Shown here: in pieces, positions 1 through 8,529 of the stretch | Numbering within the stretch: the stretch's first letter is position 1 | Layout: each line of letters starts with the position of its first letter | Source: Amborella trichopoda | Taxonomy: Eukaryota; Streptophyta; Magnoliopsida; Amborellales; Amborellaceae | Direction of reading: 5' to 3' | Length of the DNA: 64,000 nucleotides | NCBI RefSeq assembly: GCF_000471905.2 | Contig: NW_006499436.1 | Span: 7,577,595-7,641,594 of the forward strand | Position numbers and translations under genes: made by a program | The notes under the pieces: model-generated | Seen by the model: only the letters and a program-made list of their open reading frames with translations | Database searches by the model: none | What the model was told of the DNA's origin: nothing

Positions 1-545
1 CATTTTTACAGTTTTTTTGAAAAATTTTGGATGTGCCCCGAGTCACAAACTCTTTTTTTTAAAATCTATTGTTTTGCTACTTTTTTAACCACAATTAATT
101 GTATTTTGTTTAAATTTTACTTTTGAATATATTTTTCCCATTTTTTTGGGAGTTTTTTTGTATTTTTTAATTTTTTATTAGTTTTCAGCTACTACAATAC
201 TCAGGCGAGTACTCGGCTGGAACATGGGCCGAGTGGTTAGTCCGAGTCAACTTTTCGAGCATCCGTTTTTTCGTGTTAAACCCTACCCCAATCTACCAAT
301 GCTTAGATTTCTCCCCCATTTTTTATCTAAATTAATTTGTACTCTTGATTATGTTTTTTCATGTAATTGCATTTTTCTTATTTTGGGATGCTCCTTTTTT
401 CTCAATCTTTTTCCCCAAGCTCTAAGCTCTGTGTGGACTACGGTAGAAATCTGGAGACTCCACTAGGACTGGCGTGAGTTGGTCGGCTTGGGCACGGGCC
501 ACTCCAAGCCAGAGTCGAGTTTTCAAACCTAGCTAACAATCACAT
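1..545. repeat. Dispersed repeat with ACTCGG/CCGAGT-rich ends (family J)
   Basis: Both flanks carry CCGAGT/ACTCGG motifs (near 38-44, 200-245 and 470-520) around T-rich sequence. Related stretches occur at 15500-16325, 36838-36915 and, reversed, at 52680-53125. The part from about 257 to 450 matches 15775-16250 in intron 1 of the downstream QORH gene, so this copy belongs to the duplicated intron and predates the duplication. No coding potential. The superfamily is not determined. Confidence 0.5.
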
Positions 546-775
546 TACGTAAGGGCTCGTTAGGTGCCCTGGAAATGGATCTCTAAGAGATCTAGCGTGG
601 AGATCGATTTCCACATTTTAATCGTTTTTTGTAAAAATACAGATGGAATTAAGTCATAGTTATATAATGCGTTGAGGTCCGCCCAAAAAAAAGCTCCTCA
701 AACCCGAGAGTAGTAATAATTTAATAATTAATATATTGTAATAATATTGTAATATTATATAATATCATATTATAA

Positions 776-1475
776 AAAAAATTATGGATACCTCTAAAAT
801 ACATTTTATATACATCCCAATATTTTAGTATCACACCCATAACCCAGTTACTATTTGTTTTAGCTTTTACCCCCTAGTTAAGAAATTACCGTTTTAAAAA
901 CTAAACTATCCTTCCCTTCGTGATTAAAACTCTCTCTCTCTCTACCTACTGGATATCAATCTCTCTCTACTCACCCAATATCAGTCACTCTCCACCTAAT
1001 TTCAGTTTCTCTCTCTTACTCTCTCTCCACCCAATATCAATTCTCTCTCTCTATGCAATATTATTCTCTATCTCTTTGCCCAATATAAGTCTCCCTCTCT
1101 CTTTTTCTCTCGGGTTGAAAAAATATAGTCTAGCACAAAAGTGTCCCGAACTGGCTTCTAGAAATTTAGAAGCCTCGTGACCGATTCGACACACTTTTGT
1201 ACCGAACCAAAGCAAAAAAACAAGCGGCCCGATACAAAAGTGTATTGGACTAACTTCTGGAATTCTAAAAGCTTTGGGACCGGTCCGAACAACATTTTCT
1301 CAATGTGTGAGAGAGAGAGAGAAAGAGAGAGAGAGTTTTAATAAGTAGGGTAAGGGAGGGGAATGGTAGTTCAGTTTTTAAAGTATTAACTTTTTGATCA
1401 AGGATAAAAATAAATGAGTTATGTGTATGATACTAAAAGTATTGAGGGTGAAATTTATGTCTGTCATTCATTTAC
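776..1475. mobile_element. Fold-back MITE, family I copy 1 (approximate ends)
   Basis: The left arm begins ATTATGGATACC and the right arm mirrors it. CT-rich sequence at 931-1115 faces GA-rich sequence at 1311-1336. The arms match the better-bounded copy at 31040-31547. No clean target duplication was found here, so the ends are approximate. An apparent small ORF in the CT tract is compositional. Confidence 0.5.
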
Positions 1476-1566
1476 TATTTTCTAAAAAAATACAATAGTT
1501 CGTGCCATTCCTAATGAGCATTAATATGTAGCATACACCCATTACAAGTGAGATTAAATACTAAAA

Positions 1567-1631
1567 AGAAGATTGGCATGGCCCCTGCGCAAGGATGACA
1601 CACACAAATAAAAAAATGGTCCTAATTTTTA
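1567..1631 (+). pseudogene. U6 snRNA retropseudogene, 5' truncated
   Basis: The sequence matches the 3' two-thirds of plant U6 snRNA, including CATGGCCCCTGCGCAAGG at about 1577-1594, the GATGACAC(A/G)CACAAAT block and the terminal ATGGTCC-AATTTTT. The first ~30 nt of U6 and any USE/TATA promoter are missing, so it cannot be an active gene. It is flanked by 17-bp direct repeats with one mismatch, at 1555-1571 and 1692-1708 (core ACTAAAAAGAAG). Between the U6 3' end and the second repeat are about 60 bp of other sequence, which could be a LINE or SINE tail acquired by template switching. The paralogous site near 16725-16745 has a single copy of the target and no insert. Confidence 0.85.
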
Positions 1632-2207
1632 ATTGTTCAAAAGCCGAAAGGCACAATGAAATTTTTTTTTTAAAATCTTTATATTAAAAGATAAACACTA
1701 AAAAGAAGGCAATCGAATGAAAAAAATGATAATATACTAGAAAAACTAATAGGCCGTTTGGATCCATGGAAAAAAAATTACGTGGAAAAATCTATATCTT
1801 TTGAAATGTATCTTTTGAGAAAGTATTTCATATAAAATAGATTTTTGTTGACTGGATGGTATATTCATGCATAATATTTTTATGATCTTGTTTTTTTAGG
1901 TTCTTTTGTTTTTTTTGTTAGCGTTTGATTGTATTATTAATTATAATGTCATTTTTCATTAAATTTGAGGTAGTTTCTCTCTTTAAAAATTTTGAAATAA
2001 TTTATCTTTCTACAAATTTCAAGTAGTTTCTCTCACGAAAATTTGATAAGGTTTCTATTTCTAAAATTTTAACATACTTTTTCTCTCTAAAACTTAACAT
2101 TTGAAGTAATTTCTCTCTCTAAAAATTTTGAGATAATTTCCCTCACTAGAAGTTTCCAATACTTTCTCTCTTTAAAATTTGAAGAAACTTTTCTATCAAA
2201 ACTTAAA

Positions 2208-2604
2208 GGGTATGGTTTCTATAAGGTTGCAACCTTAGACAATCCAATTAAGGCGCACCTCCAAATTTTATCATAACATGTAATTTTGGCATAAAAAATT
2301 CTTGAGATTATCTTAAAATCTATTTTCATCTCTAATTATAAAATTTTAAACTCCAAAAATGGTTGAAATCAAGAAGATCTATAAACATATGAATATTTTG
2401 AAGATGGATGGTCTAGATAATATATTGCAATATGCACTATTTTTGGGACTCGAAAACTTTTTTTTTTCTATATTCATACATTTCGATGTTGAGATGATCA
2501 ATTAGAGGATTTTTCAACGTTGAAACAAGCTTTTTCGATGGATTTTTTAAGTGCATCTTTAATTCTACATTTTAAGAGGTTGCAACCTTATATAAACTTT
2601 TTTC
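2208..2604. mobile_element. MITE family A, copy 1 (397 bp, 9-bp target duplication)
   Basis: Terminal inverted repeats contain ATAAGGTTGCAACCTTA. The flanking 9-bp duplication AAACTTAAA is perfect (2199-2207 and 2605-2613). Related copies are at 29341-29731, 32318-32708 and 36967-37338. It lies inside the 1750-3997 element and is therefore younger than it. The 9-bp duplication suggests Mutator-type mobilisation. Confidence 0.75.
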
Positions 2605-2609
2605 AAACT

Positions 2610-3740
2610 TAAAATATAAGATAGTTTCTCTCTAAAATTTCTGAGATAGTTTCTTTCTCTAAAATTTTTTAAGTAGTTTATCTCTCTAAAATTTGATATA
2701 ATTTATCTCTCTAAAATTTTAAAAAACTTTCTTGATCTAAAAAGTAAAATTTGAGATAATTTCTCTCTAAAAATTTAGAGAGTTTCTTTCTCTGAAAATT
2801 TTCAAGTACTATCGCTCTAAAACTTAAAACTTGAGATACTTTCTATCTCTAAAATTTTTGCGATATTTTTTTTCTAAAATTTTTTAGGCCCTTGCTCTCT
2901 CAAAATCTTAAACTTTGATAGTTTCTCTATCCAAAATTTGATATATCTTCTCTTTCTAAAATTTTAGTATACTTTATCTCTCTAAAACTTAAAATTTGAT
3001 ATAGTTTTTGTCTAAATTTTTTGAGATAGCTTCTCTCCCTAAATTTTTTTAGGTTCTTTCTCTCTCTAAAACTTACAATTTGAGATCGTTTGTCTCTAAA
3101 AGTTTTCAGATAGTTTATTTCTCTAAAATTTTTGAGGTAGTTTCTATTTAAAATTTTTGAGATAGTTTTTCTATTCACATGTTTTTTGGTACTTTCTTTC
3201 TCTAAAATTTAAAATTTGAGATAGTCTCTTTCTCTATTTAAATTTTCGGGCACTTTCTCTCTATAAAATTTAAAATTTGAGATAGTTTCTTTATCTAAAA
3301 GTGTTAATATAGTTTCTTTCACGAAGAATTTTTAGATACTTTCTCTTAGAAAAACTTAAAATATGAGATAGTTTCTCTCTATAAATTTTGAGATAATTTC
3401 TCTCACTAAAACTTAAAATTTGAGATAGTTTTTCTTTCTAAAATTTTTTAAGTACTTTCTCTATGCAAGACTTAAAATTTGAGATAGTTTCTTTTTCTAA
3501 AGATTTTGAGATAGTTTCTTTCTTTAAAACTTTTTAATTTCTCTCTTTAAAACTTTTTTAAGCTTTCTCTCTCTAAAATTTGATATAGATTTTCTCTATA
3601 AAACTTTAATATATTTTATTTCTCTTAAACTTTATTTGAAATAGTTTCTCCGTATAAAAATTTAAAGTTAGTTTCTCTTTAAAAAGTTTTAAGTAGTTCA
3701 TCTGTCTCTAAAATTTTAAGATATTGATAGTTTGTCTTTA
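2610..3740. repeat. Degenerate quasi-tandem repeat, about 25-35 bp units
   Basis: Variants of TTTGAGATAGTTTCTCTCTC followed by TAAAATT recur throughout, and also at about 1975-2215 on the other side of the nested MITE. The array forms most of the body of the surrounding transposon. A reading frame on the minus strand here merely translates the repeat and should not be taken as a gene. Confidence 0.7.
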
Positions 3741-4204
3741 ATTTATGAGGATATTTTGGTGGAATTAATTGTGTTTTGTGAAAGTCGGCACCTCCGTAAC
3801 AGGAAAATCTAGCTGGAAATCACTTTTGGGCTAATAAAAATACCTTTTAGTCCCAATAGTTCTAGCTGGAAGTCAATTTTGGGCTAACAAAAATACCTAA
3901 ATACCTTTTAGTCCGAATAGTTTGATCCACGTCAGAAATGTGCCATCTCCACAAAAACATTTATGAAAATGCATTGCCAAGTATCCAAACTACCCCCTAA
4001 AGTGAAACACCAAAGGAGGCAGTGAACATATGAGGATCCCCATATAATGTAAAACACAAAATTGAATGTTCAAGAAACAAACCCAACTAAAAGGAGAAAA
4101 ATCAGGTAAAAACAATAAAATATTTAGGGGTTGATTCAAGAAAAAAAAAAAAAAAAAGAAAAAAAAAAGAAAAAAAGAAAAAGAAAAAAGAGAGAGATAG
4201 AGAC

Positions 4205-4270
4205 CTTCAAGCCCTCAACGCCTCCACCATAGCGGCCGTAGCGAAGGGCCTTCATAAGCTTGGCGGCCAT
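4205..4270 (-). CDS. Exon 1 of a second quinone-oxidoreductase-like (ceQORH-type) gene, copy A; rest lies off the left edge
   Basis: The 66-bp exon encodes 22 residues beginning MAAKLMKAL and ending EGLK. It ends at a GT donor (AAG|GTCT), exactly as exon 1 of the complete gene at 16968-17033; the two encoded peptides differ at four or five residues. Flanking intron sequence is also homologous (about 257-450, 1500-1745 and 4001-4204 against 15775-16967), so this is a segmental duplicate and not a processed copy. Exons 2-4 would lie beyond position 1. The exon is intact, so the gene could be functional. However, a copia LTR starts 3 bp upstream of the ATG (4273), replacing the promoter seen in copy B. 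Whether the LTR drives it, or it is dead, cannot be decided from this window. Confidence 0.7.
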
Positions 4271-4272
4271 GG

Positions 4273-4541
4273 TGTTCAAACAACCTGGTGTATCCCAGTG
4301 ATATCTGCATATCAGCCAGCTTTCTTATATCGCATTAATTTCCCTTAATCAGGCTGATCACTGTTTCCTATTGTGGACGCTTCAATATAGAATGTTATCA
4401 TGTACAATTCTATATATCTGTACAAGGGAGCCATAGAAAGGTCATAATAATATAGATTAATTCTCCTTTCGTGGATGTAGGCCCAATCGGCCGAACCACG
4501 TAAATTCTTGTGTACTCATTTTCTGTCTCATACTCTTAACA
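4273..4541 (+). mobile_element. Copia-type long terminal repeat (269 bp)
   Basis: It starts TGTTCAAAC and ends TCTTAACA, giving TG..CA with a 4-bp TGTT/AACA inverted terminus. It is followed directly by a primer-binding-site match (4542-4553). The adjacent 5 bp (CATGG, 4268-4272) include the start codon of the duplicated QORH exon and would be the target site. The matching 3' LTR and second target copy were not found, so the element is truncated. Confidence 0.65.
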
Positions 4542-4553
4542 TGGTCTCAGAGC
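4542..4553 (+). other. Retrotransposon primer-binding site (initiator Met-tRNA type)
   Basis: TGGTCTCAGAGC is one mismatch from TGGTATCAGAGC, the site complementary to the 3' end of initiator tRNA-Met used by most plant copia elements. It sits immediately after the LTR terminal CA. Confidence 0.7.
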
Positions 4554-5055
4554 AGAAATCTTAAGACCTAAGAAAATCACTACAGTCGATATACTCCGGT
4601 TTTTCAAGGATCGATCTTCTATAGGCTCAAAAGATGGGCTCAACGGATTCTTTGATTTCATTCTTCGTCGAAAACTAGCAAATTCCATCGATCTTTTACA
4701 AACCAACAAGTTACCGTCAAGCTGTTGCACTCTCTTTTTGCAAATCTATTACAAGCTTCTTGCGTAGTAGTTGCCTAGTTGGCTTTCTAAAGGAATTTGG
4801 ATCCTTGATTTCGTGGCATTCTTCATGAAGGCGAAAGGATTCGGTTTGTGATTGATGGCCTCTTTGCTATATGAAAAGCGAAGTTTCAGGGTTAGAACAA
4901 GAAAACCAGTTTACTCATAGTTGTCTCTTGATGTTCAAGAAATTGGACTAGCCGCTTTTGCTTGCCTCCACAAAATTTATAGCCAATCTAGTGAACAAGC
5001 ATGAGATTATTGCTTTGGAACTTCTTACGATTATCATCCAGAGAATCTCAAATCG
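4554..5055 (+). other. Untranslated leader remnant of the LTR element, no ORF recognised
   Basis: The sequence downstream of the primer-binding site has no recognisable gag start or zinc knuckle. It may be the retrotransposon leader, truncated where LINE-like sequence begins at about 5060. Confidence 0.35.
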
Positions 5056-5059
5056 ACTG

Positions 5060-5570
5060 TACTGACAGTCATGGGTCCATCAAGAATTCCACCACCTGCC
5101 CATTACAAATGCACCAGAACATTGTCCCCGAGTTGAGATAATCTAAAATGAATGCCCTTCCATGCATGAGAACAACCCCTCTTAGTTACAGACTCCCAAA
5201 TGGAACATCTGAAATATATGTGCTTTAAAAAACAAGTAACTAAAGAAGATGAATTTACTAAAACCTCTGGATAAGCTTAATTATACCTACAATATTGAAG
5301 TCACCAACTTTATCCTTAGCCCACCCTCCTCCTAAAGAAGGTATGCTGTACTCCATTTAACAAGATGGATGCCCCTATTTTTTGCAACTCCTATCCATAG
5401 AAAATTCTGCGAAAGCCTATCTATCGTATTACAAGTTTTCCTTGGCAGCATAAACAACAATATCAAGAAAATAGCAGAAATGCTTAGAATTGACTTAATG
5501 CATAAGATAAGCATAGGCATTGCCATGTAGCTATCTTACCAATCACCTTTCTAACCAAGCTCTGACAGTA
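5060..5570 (-). pseudogene. L1-type LINE fragment, C-terminal end of reverse transcriptase
   Basis: The minus-strand frame at 5526-5332 reads LPRKTCNTIDRL, then NFLWIGVAKNRGIHLVKW. This resembles the LPR..C..I..L...FLW.G......HLVKW block that follows the fingers/palm domain in plant L1 reverse transcriptases. The upstream sequence (KVIGKIATWQ, about 5527-5570) fits the preceding region but lacks the usual GGR segment. Stops and frameshifts follow on the C-terminal side. No endonuclease or catalytic palm is present, so it is a dead fragment. Confidence 0.65.
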
Positions 5571-6838
5571 ATTGTGTTGTAGAATAGTGGTAACCCCAGA
5601 TAGCACACCAGCAAGTAACCTTCATTGGGCGAAGAAGACTCGAAGAAGACCTGAATCATATCCGAAGCACACCCGAAGTAGCCCAAAGTGGCTTGAATCT
5701 GACCCAAGCAACAGCACCCGGCTTCGCTTCTTTTTGGTTTATGCCCAAAATCCGAAGGCTTCGGCCTCTTTGGCTAAAGAAAAGCGAATTTGATGACATT
5801 GGTTCTATCATAATAAGTAATGCATCACCTAATAACTCATCAAAAATTGTAGTTCAAGCATTGGAAAACCTTTGTATCGATCATCTCAACTTGAACATTA
5901 TAGTTGTGAAAAAAATTAAGATCCAAACTCCAAAAAATAGTGTATATTCTAACAAATTATTTAGACCGTCCATTTCGCCCTACAAATAAGTGTTCAAAGA
6001 TCCACAAGATCTGTATATTTTTTTATTTTCAAAATTTATTATCGGTGTTGAAAATTGATTTTAGAGCCACCGAAAGTGCTTTCCAAATAAGGATTTGAGG
6101 TGAGGCTTTATTTAGTTAAAAATATTTAAAATGTATAATATTTGTGAGTTATACTACTGGTCGGTTGAATAACTTACGTAGTTCAAAGCTATAAGCTACC
6201 ACAAAACTTGATGGACTTTGTAGTATGTATTTCAAGTAAAGGTCCAAATCGAAAGATATCTCCATAGTATGCAAATATTATACGGTTGCCAATTGTTTTT
6301 CATATTATTTTCAAATAGTAGAAGAAATGTTAATATTTTAGTGTAGTAAAAATACTATAGCACATTTCAAAATAATGTACCTACTTGTGTAGTTTTCTTA
6401 AGTTTTAAATTAATTGAGAAAGAAAAAGAGTGGGTTTTGGTTCCACATTGCATAGTGGAGTGTGAAAAGCGTGGTATAAACATAGAAACACTATCAGGCC
6501 TTAAGTTCACGAAACAAAAGAAAGAATATGGGCACTAATAGAAACAAAATAAAAAATACTAAAATACTATGCAGAGCACATGAAGCTTGCGACATGCACA
6601 TGCTCGCACGCAAAAGCGTTAGATGACATACTTTCCACTTCGTATGCTCGCACTGTCACCTTTAACCTGTGCAAGAGTTCGGGTCTGGCTCACCCCATTT
6701 TTACAAGACGCGACCCACATCCGTAGGCCTGCATTGGATGATTGCCGATTGATCCAACAACTATGCCACTGCATCAAGGGATGCGTGTGCAACCGTGCAT
6801 GGTACCCCTTTGGTGATTCCAGTGGTTAATTATTGGAT
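5571..6838. other. Intergenic sequence with a partial family C MITE
   Basis: No gene recognised. About 5800-6130 resembles 55480-55800 (family C: CATTATAGTTGTGAAAAAAA-type block, the near-palindromic core, then a GAGGCTTTAT terminus). Short ORFs around 5572-5990 and 6623-6829 have no recognisable domain and no splice context. Confidence 0.45.
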
Positions 6839-6890
6839 TGTAACGGTTGGAACCTACCAGTCGTACTGTAACGGTTGGAACCTACCAGTC
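6839..6890. repeat. 28-bp direct tandem duplication
   Basis: TGTAACGGTTGGAACCTACC followed by AGTC occurs at about 6839 and again at 6867, with a period of 28 bp. No function is apparent. Confidence 0.7.
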
Positions 6891-7142
6891 ACATGGCATT
6901 GTAAACAGTTACAATAACCACTTTTTAGTGTGTGGGCTTTTTTATTTTTTTTATTTTTTTAATTACAAAAAACACTTTAAAATGGACTATTTATGCAACT
7001 TACCCCCACCGCAATCTTTTCTCTCATTTTTTTCACCAAAACAACTTTTCCTCGTAAAAACCCTCAAGGTAAAAAGTTGTTATTTTTTGATGGAAATGCC
7101 CTTTCTATACAAACCAAATCAATTCACGGGTCCCAAGTAGCG

Positions 7143-7435
7143 TACTGTCGGAATGCGTCTTTACACTGCCGGAGTGCGTTCTCATAATGCCGGAGCGTTG
7201 TGGCTCAAACCTGCATTGCCGGAGTGCACATTCAGAATGCCGGAGTGCTTGTTTATATTGCCGGAGCGCAGTCCTCCATTGCCGAAGCATTGTGGCTCTA
7301 GAGACTTCATTGCCGGAGCGGAATTCCGCTTTCGGAGCGAGTTCTCATAATGCCAAAGCGCTGAGGCTCAGCCTTGCATTGTTGGAGCGCGCATTCAAAA
7401 TGCCGGAGCGCGTGTTTTTACTGCCGGAACGCATG
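7143..7435. repeat. Minisatellite: TGCCGGAGCG motif repeated at about 22-bp intervals
   Basis: Thirteen recognisable copies of a (A/C)TGCCGGAGYGC motif start near 7143, 7165, 7187, 7213, 7236, 7258, 7279, 7309, 7331, 7350, 7379, 7399 and 7421. Most spacings are 19-23 bp, with three longer gaps of 26-30 bp. The repeat is GC-rich in AT-rich surroundings and gives overlapping ORFs on both strands, which are therefore artefacts. The TCTCATAATG/TTCAGAATG and GTGGCTC linkers recur with a longer period, suggesting a higher-order unit of roughly 180 bp. Confidence 0.75.
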
Positions 7436-7735
7436 TGAAAATAGGAGAGAGAAGGCCTTGTGAAAACAAACAAAGGTAGTTTAAGCTTATTTCATTGTAC
7501 TTTTGAGTTGGGGGGTTATTTGCAAGGAAAGGAAATATTGTAGGGAAAAAAAAGTGAGAGAAGAGATTGGGGTGGAGTTAAGTTGTCTATTTTAAGGTGT
7601 TTTTTTGTATTTTTCCCTTTTTTTTTTTACTAACTTGATTTTATCTCTCAACAATTAATATTGTTCTCTCTAAAATCAAAATCATCCCCACACTCTCTCT
7701 AAAATTCTAAATACTTATTCATCGTGTAAAATTAA

Positions 7736-7825
7736 ACCATTATTACAGATATCCTGAGAACTGATTTACCCGAGTAAGCTTACCATTATTACAGATATCC
7801 TGGGAACTGATTTACCCGGGTAACC
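7736..7825. repeat. 46-bp direct tandem duplication
   Basis: ACCATTATTACAGATATCCT begins at 7736 and again at 7782, and each copy continues through a CTGATTTACCC(G/A)(A/G)GTAA segment. The two copies differ at only a few positions. Confidence 0.7.
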
Positions 7826-8300
7826 TTTTGCACGCTGTTATTTTACAGAGGGCAAACCACTATCTTAAGAAAGTGCATAGCATCCTGGGCTGTAGACAGC
7901 AAAAACCATCTTCATTAATTGTTAATTTGATCATTTTACTCATTACGTATTCCAGTCCTGTTTCCCCCACCTTATCACCTTATTTCCTACAGGACTTAGC
8001 GAGAAACTGGGCCTGGAATAAATTGGGTTTTGATTCTAGAGCGAGGTTTCTTTGCAATTTTTAGGATTTATAGTTGTTGCTTATTTTCTCTTCGTAGAAT
8101 ATTCTATTATTCTTCTATTGATTATTTAGGTGATCGTTTATCGCATAACAATATATTGTTATGTTACATAGCCAGTGAATCATTTACATTAATGCTTATT
8201 GCATATCTACATATACACTCCATTGCATATTACGATATTATTTATGTCATTGCTTATTTCATTTCTACGATATTATTTGTTATCGGTCATTTCATTTCTT

Positions 8301-8325
8301 CGTGCGTTGCACGTAATCCAACTAG
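8301..8325 (+). mobile_element. Helitron 3' terminus (hairpin plus CTAG)
   Basis: A perfect 5-bp stem hairpin, CGTGC-GTT-GCACG (8301-8313), is followed by TAATCCAACTAG and then T. Helitrons end in a short hairpin a few bases before CTRR and insert into AT. The same 12-bp end TAATCCAACTAG occurs on the minus strand at 19359-19370. The 5' TC end was not located, so element length is unknown. Confidence 0.55.
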
Positions 8326-8350
8326 TTATAATACAAACTTAATAATTTCA

Positions 8351-8412
8351 TATCCACAGGATGCATGTACAGTACCAGGTCTATCCACAGGATGCATGTA
8401 CAGTACCAGGTC
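8351..8412. repeat. 31-bp tandem duplication downstream of the QORH gene
   Basis: A 31-bp unit beginning TATCCACAGGATGCATGTAC is present at 8351-8381 and 8382-8412 without visible differences. It lies 118 bp beyond the QORH stop codon, within or near its 3' UTR. Confidence 0.8.
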
Positions 8413-8529
8413 TCAAAGCATATAACTCGAACAACTATGACACAGGATAAGCTAAAACATACAAGCCATAACACACCCTCAATACACGAGAAACCATCCT
8501 ACATAGCAGTACCTTCCAATATGCCCTCT

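Larger units (their letters stand above)
1750..3997. mobile_element. 2.25-kb non-autonomous DNA transposon with TAA target duplication (PIF/Harbinger-like)
   Basis: The left end reads TAGGCCGTTTGGATCC and the right end, inverted, reads GGGGGTAGTTTGGATAC. These imperfect terminal inverted repeats are flanked by TAA at 1747-1749 and 3998-4000. The paralogous intron has a single TAA at 16796-16798 with no insert, which confirms both boundaries. TAA duplications and a G-rich TIR containing GTTTGG are characteristic of PIF/Harbinger elements; that assignment is inference. The interior has no transposase and is mostly degenerate repeats, with a family A MITE nested at 2208-2604. Confidence 0.72.

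Noticed and set aside
920..1180. Frame rich in Ser, Leu and Ile over the CT tract
   Set aside because: It translates the CT-microsatellite arm of a fold-back element and shows no codon bias or domain.
1567..1631. Functional U6 snRNA gene
   Set aside because: The 5' third of U6 and the USE/TATA promoter are missing, and it has target duplications of a retroposed copy.
2927..3178. 83-codon minus-strand frame with repeated FRE/LKKF-type motifs
   Set aside because: It is a translation of the degenerate CTCTCTAAAATTT repeat; the periodicity is nucleotide, not protein.
5693..5989. 98-codon ORF between 5.69 and 5.99 kb
   Set aside because: Its second half lies in a family C MITE, so the frame spans unrelated sequences.
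7105..7438. Overlapping ORFs on both strands with Arg/Ser/Glu repeats
   Set aside because: Open frames on both strands follow from the GC-rich 22-bp-periodic minisatellite.
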